Positions 16,517 to 24,712 of a stretch of DNA of 36,857 nt are shown here, piece by piece. This DNA comes from an uncultured Clostridia bacterium (GTDB lineage: Bacteria; Bacillota; Clostridia; Christensenellales; Aristaeellaceae). The position numbers and the translations under genes were made by a program. The stretch is taken from positions 1-36,857 of the forward strand of contig CAMOVR010000016.1 of the NCBI GenBank assembly GCA_946627565.1. The letters are read 5' to 3'. The first letter of the stretch is position 1. Every line of letters starts with the position of its first letter. The notes under the pieces were generated by a model. It made no database searches. It was given only the letters and a program-made list of their open reading frames with translations, and was not told the origin of the DNA.

Positions 16517-16540
16517 TGTCCGTCCTCCTCTGGATCGGCA

Positions 16541-18127
16541 TTACGTTTCTGTATAGTTGTCCGGCAGGTCATTTTCAAAGAGCACCGTGTCCCCTGCCTT
16601 CTCCAGGGTTCCAAGCAGCTCAGCCGCTTCGTTCAGGCTCTTCACCGTATGGATCCGGGATTCATCAAAACCCGCATCCACAAGTCCTTCCCGGATCGGG
16701 GCGGTGTGCTTGGGGCCCACCAGCACCGCGATATCCGTGCATTCTGCCATTTCCCTGCCAAATGCCCGGTTGTAGTTTTCTTCGTCCTTCCCCAGTTCCA
16801 CCATGCCTGGGGTGATGATGATCCGCCTGTCCGGGAAGGCCCTGAGCACCTGCAGGGCAGCGGATGCACCGGCAGGATTGCTGTTGTAGGCATCGTCAAT
16901 GACGCTGATGCCCCCGCTCTTCTGTACCAGCTGCAGACGGTGCTCCACCGGCTTGAGGTTGGCAATGCCGTTTCGGATCTGACTTAAGCGCATGTCAAGC
17001 TTCAGGCAAACGGAGGCTGCCAGAAGAATGTTGGAAATGGCATGCCTGCCCAGAAGCCTTGTCTGGCAGACCACCTTTTCATTCCGGGTACACAGGGTAA
17101 AGCGGCTGCCGAAGGAACCCACCGTCAGGTCCTCGGCCCACACATCCGCCTGGTCTTCCTTTTCAAGGCTTGCCAGGTACTTTTCCTTCCCGGTTTTGTC
17201 ATACAGTTCCCGGCAGATCCCGTGATCCTCCGCAAAAAAGCAGGTGCCGTCCTCCGGCAGCGCTTCCATAAGCTCATACTTGGTGTCCCGGATGCGCTCT
17301 ATGGTTTTGAAGGTATCCAGGTGCTGGGGCCCCACACTGGTGAGCACACCCATGACCGGGTGCACCAGACGGCACAGTTCCTTTATGTCCCCCACGTGCC
17401 TTGCACCCATCTCCGCCAGGAAAATCTGGTGGGACGGCAGAAGGGAGGAACGGATCACCCGGGTCAGGCCCATGGGTGTGTTGAAGCTGCCCGGGGTGAT
17501 GAGCACCTGATACTTTTCTTCCAGCAGGGTGCCCAGAATGTATTTGACGCTGGTCTTGCCGTAGCTGCCCGTGATGCCGATGCAGGTCAGGTCGTCCCGG
17601 GCTGCCAGCATGCGCCTGGCATCCTGGAAATACATCTCCTGAATGCCCTTTTCCACGGGCCAGGCCAGCAGGGCCGCGGCAGCCACCGAAAAGGGCAGCA
17701 GCAGGGGCACCAGAATGCAGCTGATCAGGCCGAAGTTTCCAAGGAGCACCACCAGAAGCGTCAGGACGATGGCCTCAGAGACCATAAGGCGCTTGATTCT
17801 GGCCGTAAAGACCAGTTTTTTCTTGTTTTCCGTCCGCTGCCTCCCGCACATGCGGAAGACGGCATAGCCGCCCCCCAGCAGAATCAGCACAGCCACCAGA
17901 ATCCCGAATATGCCCTGCCCGAACACCCGGACCGCCAGATAGGCCAGCAGGTTCAGCCCCAGCAGATAGACCTGGGGCATACCCGTCTGCCACAGATTCT
18001 GCTTCACGGAGCGCCTGAGCGTCCTTCCATAGCCTGCCAGCTGATAGCTTTCCAGCTGCAGAAGATGCAGAAGCACACGGCTGGCAAGCACACCTGCACA
18101 CGCCGCACTCAGCACGAGAAAGACCAT
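16541..18127 (-). CDS. murF: Membrane-anchored MurF-like Mur ligase
   Basis: Mur ligase catalytic and C-terminal domains of the MurF type, which adds D-Ala-D-Ala to the peptidoglycan tripeptide precursor. The start is MVFLVLSAAC at 18127 with a GGAGGAG site 7 nt upstream (528 aa). Residues 1-160 form a hydrophobic region with about five membrane spans (1-22, 52-70, 72-92, 116-134, 136-157). The ATP loop GSYGKTS is at 187-193, the AEMG glutamate at 239, GPQHLDTF near 267 and the MurF hallmark DDAYNSNP at 411-418. The usual N-terminal UDP-sugar-binding domain of MurF is not visible; the membrane region stands in its place. It may act on membrane-bound substrate or be the cell's MurF tethered to the membrane; the symbol is by similarity. 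Confidence 0.85.
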   Translation of the reverse strand: MVFLVLSAACAGVLASRVLLHLLQLESYQLAGYGRTLRRSVKQNLWQTGMPQVYLLGLNLLAYLAVRVFGQGIFGILVAVLILLGGGYAVFRMCGRQRTENKKKLVFTARIKRLMVSEAIVLTLLVVLLGNFGLISCILVPLLLPFSVAAAALLAWPVEKGIQEMYFQDARRMLAARDDLTCIGITGSYGKTSVKYILGTLLEEKYQVLITPGSFNTPMGLTRVIRSSLLPSHQIFLAEMGARHVGDIKELCRLVHPVMGVLTSVGPQHLDTFKTIERIRDTKYELMEALPEDGTCFFAEDHGICRELYDKTGKEKYLASLEKEDQADVWAEDLTVGSFGSRFTLCTRNEKVVCQTRLLGRHAISNILLAASVCLKLDMRLSQIRNGIANLKPVEHRLQLVQKSGGISVIDDAYNSNPAGASAALQVLRAFPDRRIIITPGMVELGKDEENYNRAFGREMAECTDIAVLVGPKHTAPIREGLVDAGFDESRIHTVKSLNEAAELLGTLEKAGDTVLFENDLPDNYTET

Positions 18128-18131
18128 GGTT

Positions 18132-18917
18132 TCACTCCTCCAGGAAAAAATGACGCGCAATGGTCCCAAACCTTGCGCTCTGTTCAAGATAGGCGAAATG
18201 CGAGCCGCCTTCAAAAACCACCAGGCCGGCATCCGGGATTTCCTTTTCCATCCTCTGGCCCATCCAAAGGGGCGTTTCCGTATCATCCGAGCCCCAGATG
18301 AGCAGTGTGGGCGCCTTGATCTTTTCAAGGCGGTCACCCAGGTCCAGGGAAATGACCTTTACAAAGGTCCTGCGCATTTCTTCATCCAGTGCATTGTAGT
18401 CCCGGGAGCCGTACTTCTCCCTGGCCTTCTTTTCCAGGGTATCCGCAAGAGGCGACAGAATGCCGGTTCTGCGGATGGCCTGCGCCAGTTTCTTCTGCCT
18501 GGCAAAGGCCTCCTGCCGCTTTTTTCCCTCTTCCGTCTGGGGCTTCCTCAGCCCCGCGGCTCCCGTCAGGATCATCTTTTCAAACATGCCGGGATTCTCA
18601 GATGCCAGACAGATGGCCACCCTGGCACCGAAGGAATGGGCCACCACGCAGCAGGGAAGGAAATGCTCTTCCTCCAGAAGTTCCCGGACGCACGCGGCAT
18701 ATTCCGGCACGCCCCAGGGCTCCGGCGGTCTTCCGCTCTTTCCAAAGCCCGGGAAATCCAGGGAAAGGACCCGGACGTCCCCGCCCAGTTCCTTTCTGAC
18801 CGGTTCCATCAGCTCCATGCTGCAGCCCCAGCCATGCAGAAGCAGCACCCGCTTTCCGTCTGACGGTGCTGCCTCATAGTGCACCCGGGCGCCCTTGACC
18901 ACCTTTTCCACGCTCAT
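18132..18917 (-). CDS. Alpha/beta hydrolase
   Basis: Single-domain alpha/beta hydrolase, 261 aa from MSVEKVVKG. The oxyanion-hole motif is LLLHGWGCS (25-33), the nucleophile elbow VAHSFGAR places Ser95, the acid is in GSDDTETP (Asp211 or Asp212) and the base in GGSHFAYLE (His240). There is no signal peptide, so it is probably cytoplasmic. The ATG overlaps the stop of the GNAT gene (ATGA) and the stop sits 4 nt before murF. Substrate unknown; operon context with cell-wall genes is suggestive only. An in-frame extension to 19037 lies within the GNAT gene and is unlikely. Confidence 0.85.
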   Translation of the reverse strand: MSVEKVVKGARVHYEAAPSDGKRVLLLHGWGCSMELMEPVRKELGGDVRVLSLDFPGFGKSGRPPEPWGVPEYAACVRELLEEEHFLPCCVVAHSFGARVAICLASENPGMFEKMILTGAAGLRKPQTEEGKKRQEAFARQKKLAQAIRRTGILSPLADTLEKKAREKYGSRDYNALDEEMRRTFVKVISLDLGDRLEKIKAPTLLIWGSDDTETPLWMGQRMEKEIPDAGLVVFEGGSHFAYLEQSARFGTIARHFFLEE

Positions 18918-19414
18918 TCCTCCCCTGCGGGAGGCATCTCCCGCGACAGATCCCAGATAAAGCGCATCTTTCTGGCGCTCAGTTCCCACTTTTTCTGCAT
19001 TTCCACGGGCACATCCACCACGCACTCCAGCATGCACCCCAGCGCCCGGCAGGTCTTCTGGCTGGCCACATTGTCCGTATCGGTGGTGATGACCACGCTC
19101 TCCTTACCCTCTCTGCGTATCTCATCCCTCAGCAGCCTGACGGCCCTCTGGGCATAGTGGTGCCCCCGGTAGGGCGGGTCCACATGATACCCGATATGGC
19201 CGAAATAATAAATCCCCGGGCTTTCCCCGAATCTGAGGCTGACCTGTCCGATTTCCCAGGGCTTGCCGTGACGGGTGATGCGGAAGGTGCGGGTTTCCCC
19301 GAACCTGAGGCTCTCCTCCGGCTCCAGGGTACGGATGCGTTTTACGTCAATGACGCCGTCGGTCAGGACCCGGCCTTTTCTTTTTTCCCGCCTGTTTCTG
19401 ATAAAATCCAGCAT
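18914..19414 (-). CDS. GNAT family N-acetyltransferase
   Basis: 166 aa, with the acetyl-CoA-binding segment GYHVDPPYRGHHYAQRAVRLL (75-95, core R83-G84-H-H-Y-A88) and a C-terminal NVASQKTCRALG strand-helix typical of RimJ-like GNAT enzymes. GGAG lies 7 nt before the ATG. It lies 12 nt after pfkB and overlaps the hydrolase. The acceptor (small molecule, peptide or ribosomal protein) is unknown. Confidence 0.82.
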   Translation of the reverse strand: MLDFIRNRREKRKGRVLTDGVIDVKRIRTLEPEESLRFGETRTFRITRHGKPWEIGQVSLRFGESPGIYYFGHIGYHVDPPYRGHHYAQRAVRLLRDEIRREGKESVVITTDTDNVASQKTCRALGCMLECVVDVPVEMQKKWELSARKMRFIWDLSREMPPAGEE

Positions 19415-19426
19415 GCATTCGCTCCA

Positions 19427-20356
19427 TCAGATTTTCCGGATTTCCACCCTGGGATAGACAGATTCATAATCCTCCCGGCGGGCCATCTGTGTTCCTTCCG
19501 TCATGCAGCTGGCACTGGCCGCGGCCACACCGCAGCGCAGGGATTCCTCGGGGCCTTCCCCTTTGAGGTAGCCGTAGATCATGCCGGCCACCAGGGCATC
19601 CCCGGCGCCCACAGTGGATCCGTTTCCCTTCTCAAGCTCCACGGCAGGGGCATGATATGCGCCTGCTTCCGTCACCAGCACCGCGCCTTCCGGGCCCATG
19701 GAGACACAGACATAGCTGATCCCGGACCTGACCAGGTCTTCCGCCGCTGCCTTGACTTCCTTAAGTCCCTTCAGTTCCCGTCCCACGGCAGTCTGAAGCT
19801 CCGCCAGGTTGGGTTTGACAAACATCGGCCTGGCCTTGATGCCCTCCATCAGGGCGCGTCCGGAGGTATCCAGGAACACAGGCGCAGGGGAAAGATCCTG
19901 GATCAGATTATAGTAATACGCAGGGTTGGCAAAGGGCGGCAGGGAGCCGCTGAGCACATGCACAGCGCTTGTGTCCTTCCGTTTCTTCGCTTCCTCCCTG
20001 ACTTCACCTGCAGCCCAGGTGGTCAGAGGCACCCCGGCTTCATTCAGTTCCGTAACCAGGCCCGTGTCCATGGAACGGATTTTGGTGTTCCTGCGCACGC
20101 TTCCGGGCGTCCGGATGCTTTTCAGCTCCATGCCCTCCAGCTGCAGGTTTTCCAGATACTCGTCTGCACCCTTCTCGGGCAGTACCAGGACGCAGCAGGT
20201 TTCCACACCCAGCATGGAAAGGACCCGTGCCACATTGACACCCTTCCCGCCCGGATCCATCCGGGACCTGGTGATCCGGTTCGCCGCCCCCAGGCGGAAG
20301 GAATCCACTTCCACAGTCTGGTCAAAACAGGGATTCAGACAATAGGTCGAAATCAT
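19427..20356 (-). CDS. PfkB-family hexose-phosphate kinase (FruK/LacC-like)
   Basis: Ribokinase-fold kinase, most like 1-phosphofructokinase or tagatose-6-phosphate kinase. The first PfkB signature region has GGKGVNVARVL at 36-46 and the second has STVGAGDALVAGM with catalytic Asp253. Start: ATG at 20356 with GGGAGGT 7 nt upstream (309 aa); the GTG at 20365 lies inside that site. No PTS transporter or DeoR-type regulator is adjacent, so the sugar is undecided. It is the first gene of a seven-gene operon, with a leader of only about 18 nt. Confidence 0.88.
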   Translation of the reverse strand: MISTYCLNPCFDQTVEVDSFRLGAANRITRSRMDPGGKGVNVARVLSMLGVETCCVLVLPEKGADEYLENLQLEGMELKSIRTPGSVRRNTKIRSMDTGLVTELNEAGVPLTTWAAGEVREEAKKRKDTSAVHVLSGSLPPFANPAYYYNLIQDLSPAPVFLDTSGRALMEGIKARPMFVKPNLAELQTAVGRELKGLKEVKAAAEDLVRSGISYVCVSMGPEGAVLVTEAGAYHAPAVELEKGNGSTVGAGDALVAGMIYGYLKGEGPEESLRCGVAAASASCMTEGTQMARREDYESVYPRVEIRKI

Positions 20357-20380
20357 CCTGAACACCTCCCATGATGCCTG

Positions 20381-20409
20381 ATTATACCATGCGGGTACCG
20401 CCTTCGCAA
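20381..20409 (-). promoter_or_regulatory. Promoter of the pfkB-to-tlyA operon
   Basis: Minus-strand -35 TTGCGA (20404-20409), 17-nt spacer and an extended -10 TGGTATAAT (TATAAT at 20381-20386). It is back to back with the promoter of the c-di-GMP gene; the two -35 boxes are 12 bp apart. Confidence 0.72.
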
Positions 20410-20421
20410 CGTATCCGGAGA

Positions 20422-20450
20422 TTGACCAGCCCCCTCTATAAAAGTATAAT
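20422..20450 (+). promoter_or_regulatory. Promoter of the c-di-GMP protein gene
   Basis: -35 TTGACC (20422-20427), 17-nt spacer and -10 TATAAT (20445-20450). The expected start near 20457 leaves about 60 nt of leader, ending in AAAGGAG 8 nt before the ATG. Confidence 0.8.
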
Positions 20451-20518
20451 AGTTTTTGAGATTCAGCTGACCGTCATACATTTTTTAGCTGCGTCTGTTT
20501 CTCGAAAGGAGATAGACC

Positions 20519-23500
20519 ATGTCTGAGCTGCCTTACGACCCCCTGCACAGAAAGCGGCAGATCCTCATCACGGATGACGAGGAAATCAACCGTGAACTGC
20601 TCTCTGCCATGCTTTCGGACAAATACGACATTCTGCTGGCCGAAAACGGCGAGGAAGCCCTGAAGCAGATCCATGATCACAAGGACACCCTGTCCCTGAT
20701 TCTCCTGGACCTGATCATGCCCGTTTTAAGCGGTACCGATGTGCTCTCCTCCCTCAGGGAAAACCCGCTGGAGAGGGAAATCCCCGTGATCGTCCTCACC
20801 TCCGAGCAGGACGCAGAAATCGAATCGCTGCAGCTGGGGGCCACGGATTTTATCTCCAAGCCCTACCCCCAGGCCGGTGTGGTCCGGGCCAGAATACAGC
20901 GCACCATAGAGCTGTTTGAGGACAGACGCACCATCCGCTCCACCGAGCGCGACCCCCTGACGGGGCTGTACAACAGGAGCTACTTTTTCTCCTTTATCCG
21001 GGACTTTGACAGCCAGCATCCCGACGCTGACATGGACGCGCTGGTGCTGGATATCAACCGGTTCCACATTCTGAAGGAACGCTACGGGAAAGCCTATGCG
21101 GATGACATCATCCGGCGGCTCTCCGGTCAGCTGCGGATGATCGCCGGGGAAAACAGGGGCATCGCCTGCCGCCTGGAATCCGACACTTTCTACCTGTACT
21201 GCCCAAACGGCATCAAATACCAGCATGTTCTGGATTCCCTGGCAGCCGGCCTGGAGGACGGACAGGAGCGGCGCATCCATATCCGTATGGGCGTCTATCC
21301 TCATGCCGACCTTTCCGTGGATGCCTCCCTCCGCTTTGAACGGGCAAGGCTGGCTGCGGACTCCATCCGCAACAGCTTCTACCAGATGATCGGGGTGTAC
21401 GACGACAAGCTGCACCAGGAACAGCTGTATGAAGACCAGCTCATTGAGGATTTCCAGAAGGCTCTTTCGGAACACCAGTTCCTGATCTATTACCAGCCCA
21501 AGTATGACGTGACCGGCGACAAACCCCGCCTGGCCAGTGCAGAAGCCCTGGTCCGCTGGAAGCACCCCACCCTGGGCATGATCTCCCCCGGCCGCTTCAT
21601 CCCGCTTTTTGAAGGCAACGGCATGATCCAGCAGCTGGACAGCTATGTCTGGGAGGAAACCGCCAGACAGATTGCGGCGTGGAGGAAGCAGTACGGCATC
21701 ACCATCCCTGTCTCCGTCAACGTCTCCAGGGTGGACATGTATGACCCTTCCCTGGTATCCAACCTTCTCACCCTGGTGGAAAATCACGGTCTTCATATGA
21801 AAGACCTGATGCTGGAAATCACGGAATCCGCCTATACCCACGAGACAGGGCAGATCATTGATATGGCCTTCCAGCTGCGCCATGCCGGCTTCCGGATTGA
21901 AATGGATGACTTCGGCACCGGATACTCCTCCCTGAGCATGCTCAGCAACCTGCCCATTGACGCCCTGAAACTGGACATGCAGTTTGTCCGCCATGCCTTT
22001 GAGGAAAACACGGACACACAGATGATCCAGGTCATCCTCGGTATTGCCAGGCACCTGAACGTGCCCGTCATCGCCGAGGGCGTGGAAACAGAGTACCAGT
22101 GCAGTGTGCTGAAGGACCTGGGCTGCCAGCTCATTCAGGGCTACTATTTCTCCAAGCCTGTCCCGCCCTCTGAATTCGAGGTTTTCCTCAGGGAAACCTA
22201 TACCGCGCCTATCCCATCCGACATCGGTGCCCCGTCAAAGGATGCCGCAGCCGATACGGAGCAGGAAAGCCAGCAGCATGAGGGCAGCGAAACGGAAAAG
22301 GACGACGAAAAGCCGGGCATCCATCTGAAGCTTATCAGTATCGTCTTCCTGATTCTGGCCATCATCGTGGCCGGTTCCATCTATGTCTCAGACCTGCTGG
22401 TGGCCAGAGGCAACCAGGACATGCAGACCGCCAACAGCCATTTCATATCCGCAAACCTGGCCGCCATGGACCTGAGATACGGTTCCGATTATCTCACCGA
22501 CCGGGTCAGGTGCTTTGTCATCACCCGGGACAAAACCTATCTTGATGACTATTTTCATGAGGCTGAAGTGACACGGACCCGGGACCTGGCGGTGGAAACC
22601 CTCCGGAGCCTGAAGGAAGATGAAACAGCGGAAGCCTATCAGAACATGGCTACCGCACTGAGCTACTCCAATGAGCTCATGAACCGGGAGTATACCGCCA
22701 TGCTGCTGGTGGCTTCAGCCGACGGGCTGGACCCCTCCACCCTGCCGGCCTCCCTCCTCGCCCAGCCCCTTTCAGAAGAGTTTGAGGCCCTCTCCGCCCC
22801 GGAAAAGCTGGAGCGTGCCCGTTCCATGGTCTTTGACAATGTGTACCGGGACTATAAGACCACCATCTACAACCATATCAACGACGCCTGCATGGCCCTG
22901 GTGCGGGAAACCCAGGACAGTCTGACCGTATCCACGGAGAACATCGACCGCATGATCTCCCTGCGGTCCTGGCTCACCACGGTTCTTCTCATCGGTCTTA
23001 TGATCTATACGCTGTATATCAGCACCCAGGTAATCCATCCCCTGATGCATCTGGTGGACCAGATGAAGGCTCAGAAGAAGATGAAGCCTGCCGGCGCAGA
23101 GGAACTGCGGTTTGTAACCCGCACCTACAATACGATTCTGGAGAAAAACCAGGAAACCTATGCCCAGCTTTCCTATAAAGCCAGCCATGACGCCCTGACG
23201 GGCCTGTATAACCGCAGTGCCTATCAGATGTTCATAGAGAGCGTGGACCTGCAGCATATCGCCCTGATCCTGGTGGACGTGGACGATTTCAAGTCCGTCA
23301 ATGATACCTACGGGCATGACATGGGTGACCGGATGCTCAAGCGGGTGGCTTCCATTCTCAGATCATCCTTCCGCTCCGTGGACTATGTGTGCCGCATCGG
23401 CGGGGATGAGTTTGCCATCATCATGACCAGGGCAAACAGCACCATGCACGGCCTGATCCGGGAGAAGATCCGGCGGGCAAACGAGCAGCTCATGCATCCG

Positions 23501-23647
23501 GAAGACAACCTGCCCCCCACTTCCCTGTCTGTGGGCGTTGCCTTCTCCGACCGGCCCAATCCCTCCTCGGATATCTTCCACGATGCGGATACGGCGCTGT
23601 ACCGCGTCAAGGCAGGCGGCCGGTGCGGCTGTCTGTTCCATGAGTGA
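20519..23647 (+). CDS. REC-GGDEF-EAL-membrane sensor-GGDEF cyclic-di-GMP protein
   Basis: 1042 aa with an unusual order of domains. Residues 13-130 are a response-regulator receiver (acidic pair D19/D20, phospho-acceptor D64, T94, K114). Residues 140-290 are a GGDEF-fold domain with the signature changed to ESDTF (220-224), so probably inactive. Residues 305-560 are an EAL phosphodiesterase with E342-A343-L344, E433, D463/D464, K484 and E520 all present. A charged linker leads to membrane helices at about 604-626 and 819-838 that bracket a 190-residue external sensor. Residues 880-1040 are a second GGDEF domain with intact GGDEF at 961-965 and an inhibitory RxxD site at 952-955. It should both make and degrade c-di-GMP in response to an external signal and a phosphorelay. 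No partner histidine kinase is in the window. It is monocistronic. Confidence 0.93.
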   Translation: MSELPYDPLHRKRQILITDDEEINRELLSAMLSDKYDILLAENGEEALKQIHDHKDTLSLILLDLIMPVLSGTDVLSSLRENPLEREIPVIVLTSEQDAEIESLQLGATDFISKPYPQAGVVRARIQRTIELFEDRRTIRSTERDPLTGLYNRSYFFSFIRDFDSQHPDADMDALVLDINRFHILKERYGKAYADDIIRRLSGQLRMIAGENRGIACRLESDTFYLYCPNGIKYQHVLDSLAAGLEDGQERRIHIRMGVYPHADLSVDASLRFERARLAADSIRNSFYQMIGVYDDKLHQEQLYEDQLIEDFQKALSEHQFLIYYQPKYDVTGDKPRLASAEALVRWKHPTLGMISPGRFIPLFEGNGMIQQLDSYVWEETARQIAAWRKQYGITIPVSVNVSRVDMYDPSLVSNLLTLVENHGLHMKDLMLEITESAYTHETGQIIDMAFQLRHAGFRIEMDDFGTGYSSLSMLSNLPIDALKLDMQFVRHAFEENTDTQMIQVILGIARHLNVPVIAEGVETEYQCSVLKDLGCQLIQGYYFSKPVPPSEFEVFLRETYTAPIPSDIGAPSKDAAADTEQESQQHEGSETEKDDEKPGIHLKLISIVFLILAIIVAGSIYVSDLLVARGNQDMQTANSHFISANLAAMDLRYGSDYLTDRVRCFVITRDKTYLDDYFHEAEVTRTRDLAVETLRSLKEDETAEAYQNMATALSYSNELMNREYTAMLLVASADGLDPSTLPASLLAQPLSEEFEALSAPEKLERARSMVFDNVYRDYKTTIYNHINDACMALVRETQDSLTVSTENIDRMISLRSWLTTVLLIGLMIYTLYISTQVIHPLMHLVDQMKAQKKMKPAGAEELRFVTRTYNTILEKNQETYAQLSYKASHDALTGLYNRSAYQMFIESVDLQHIALILVDVDDFKSVNDTYGHDMGDRMLKRVASILRSSFRSVDYVCRIGGDEFAIIMTRANSTMHGLIREKIRRANEQLMHPEDNLPPTSLSVGVAFSDRPNPSSDIFHDADTALYRVKAGGRCGCLFHE

Positions 23648-23740
23648 CCGTTTCAGGGTAAAACCGTTATGCGCATGCGCATATAACCTCGCCGCCTTCA
23701 GGCGGTGTCCGTGCAGCTGCTGACGGACCTCACGGGCAAA

Positions 23741-23777
23741 AAAGAAAAGTCCTTGTATATCAAGGGCTTTTCTTTTG
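23741..23777. terminator. Bidirectional terminator between the c-di-GMP gene and tatD
   Basis: An 11-bp stem with one G-T pair (arms 23745-23755 and 23761-23771, loop TATAT) is followed by TCTTTT on the plus strand and by TTTTCTTTTTTG on the minus strand, so it can serve both converging genes. Confidence 0.78.
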
Positions 23778-23855
23778 GCTTTCTCACAAAGGCTGCTTCC
23801 GGTGTGAAGGTTTTGCCGTCTGCTATGTTGCCCGGACCGTTTTGAACAGTTTGCC

Positions 23856-23875
23856 GGTACAGAGAAGGCTGTACC
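23856..23875. repeat. Short inverted repeat
   Basis: GGTACAG/CTGTACC (7 bp, 6-nt loop) lies in the otherwise featureless space downstream of tatD. It may be part of the 3' end of the tatD transcript; nothing else is recognised between 23778 and 23935. Confidence 0.4.
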
Positions 23876-23935
23876 TTACCATCCTGTGGGGGCACATCAG
23901 ACAGATCCGGTCTGTGCTTCTCACCGCTGGCAGGT

Positions 23936-24712
23936 TTATTGCCCCATGCCGTACAGCCTTCTGGCATTCTCCGTTGTAATCTCAGCCAGTTCTTCCACCT
24001 CCATGCCCCGAAGCTCTGCAATCTTTTCACAGATCAGCCTTACGTTTCCGGGCTGGTTCCGGTGCCCCCGCACAGGCTCGGGAGCCATGTAGGGGCTGTC
24101 GGTTTCAATCAGGAGCCTGTCAAGGGGCACCTGCCGGGCCGTCTCCTGAATCCGGGGCGCCTTTTTAAAGGTCACCGGGCCCGCAAAGGAGATGTAATAT
24201 CCAAGCTTCAGGTATTCCCTTGCCATCTCCCAGCTGCCGGAGAAGCAGTGCATAACCCCGGGGGTAATCAGTTCCCGGTGTTCTTTCAGAAGCGTCAGCA
24301 TGTCCATCTGGGCATCCCGCACATGAAAGCATACAGGCTTCCCCACCTCCCTGGCCAATGCCATCTGCCGCAGGCAGGCGGAAACCTGGACATCTCTTTC
24401 CGGGTTTCTGGGATCATGCCAGTCAAGGCCGATCTCCCCTATGGCTGCCGCCCCGCCGGAAAGAGCCATGGAACGGATTTCTTCCAGAACTTCGTCCGTC
24501 AGTGTATCCGCATGTTCCGGATGGATGCCCACAGCCGCACAGAAGCCGGGCTGCCCCTGCACAAAGGCAAGGGCAGCCCGGGAGCTTTCAAGGTCATATC
24601 CGATGACGGCGCAGTGGCGGACACCGTAAGATGCCATCTGTTTCAGGACATCTTCCCGGTCAGCATCGAAATCCGCATCCGTCAGATGGCAGTGTGTATC
24701 AAACAGTACCAT
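23936..24712 (-). CDS. tatD: TatD family metal-dependent hydrolase (deoxyribonuclease)
   Basis: Two-metal TIM-barrel nuclease family, 258 aa. The expected ligands are visible: H7 and H9 in DTHCHL, E93 in IGEIGLDWH, H130, H155 in MHCFSG and D205 in IETDSPY. The ATG overlaps the metG stop by one base (TGATG), a common clostridial pairing of metG-tatD. Genuine cellular substrate is not established for most family members. Confidence 0.94.
   Translation of the reverse strand: MVLFDTHCHLTDADFDADREDVLKQMASYGVRHCAVIGYDLESSRAALAFVQGQPGFCAAVGIHPEHADTLTDEVLEEIRSMALSGGAAAIGEIGLDWHDPRNPERDVQVSACLRQMALAREVGKPVCFHVRDAQMDMLTLLKEHRELITPGVMHCFSGSWEMAREYLKLGYYISFAGPVTFKKAPRIQETARQVPLDRLLIETDSPYMAPEPVRGHRNQPGNVRLICEKIAELRGMEVEELAEITTENARRLYGMGQ

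Noticed and set aside
17042-18301. 419-codon plus-strand frame opposite murF and the hydrolase
   Set aside because: Low-complexity Gln/His/Pro composition typical of antisense frames; the minus-strand genes are certain.
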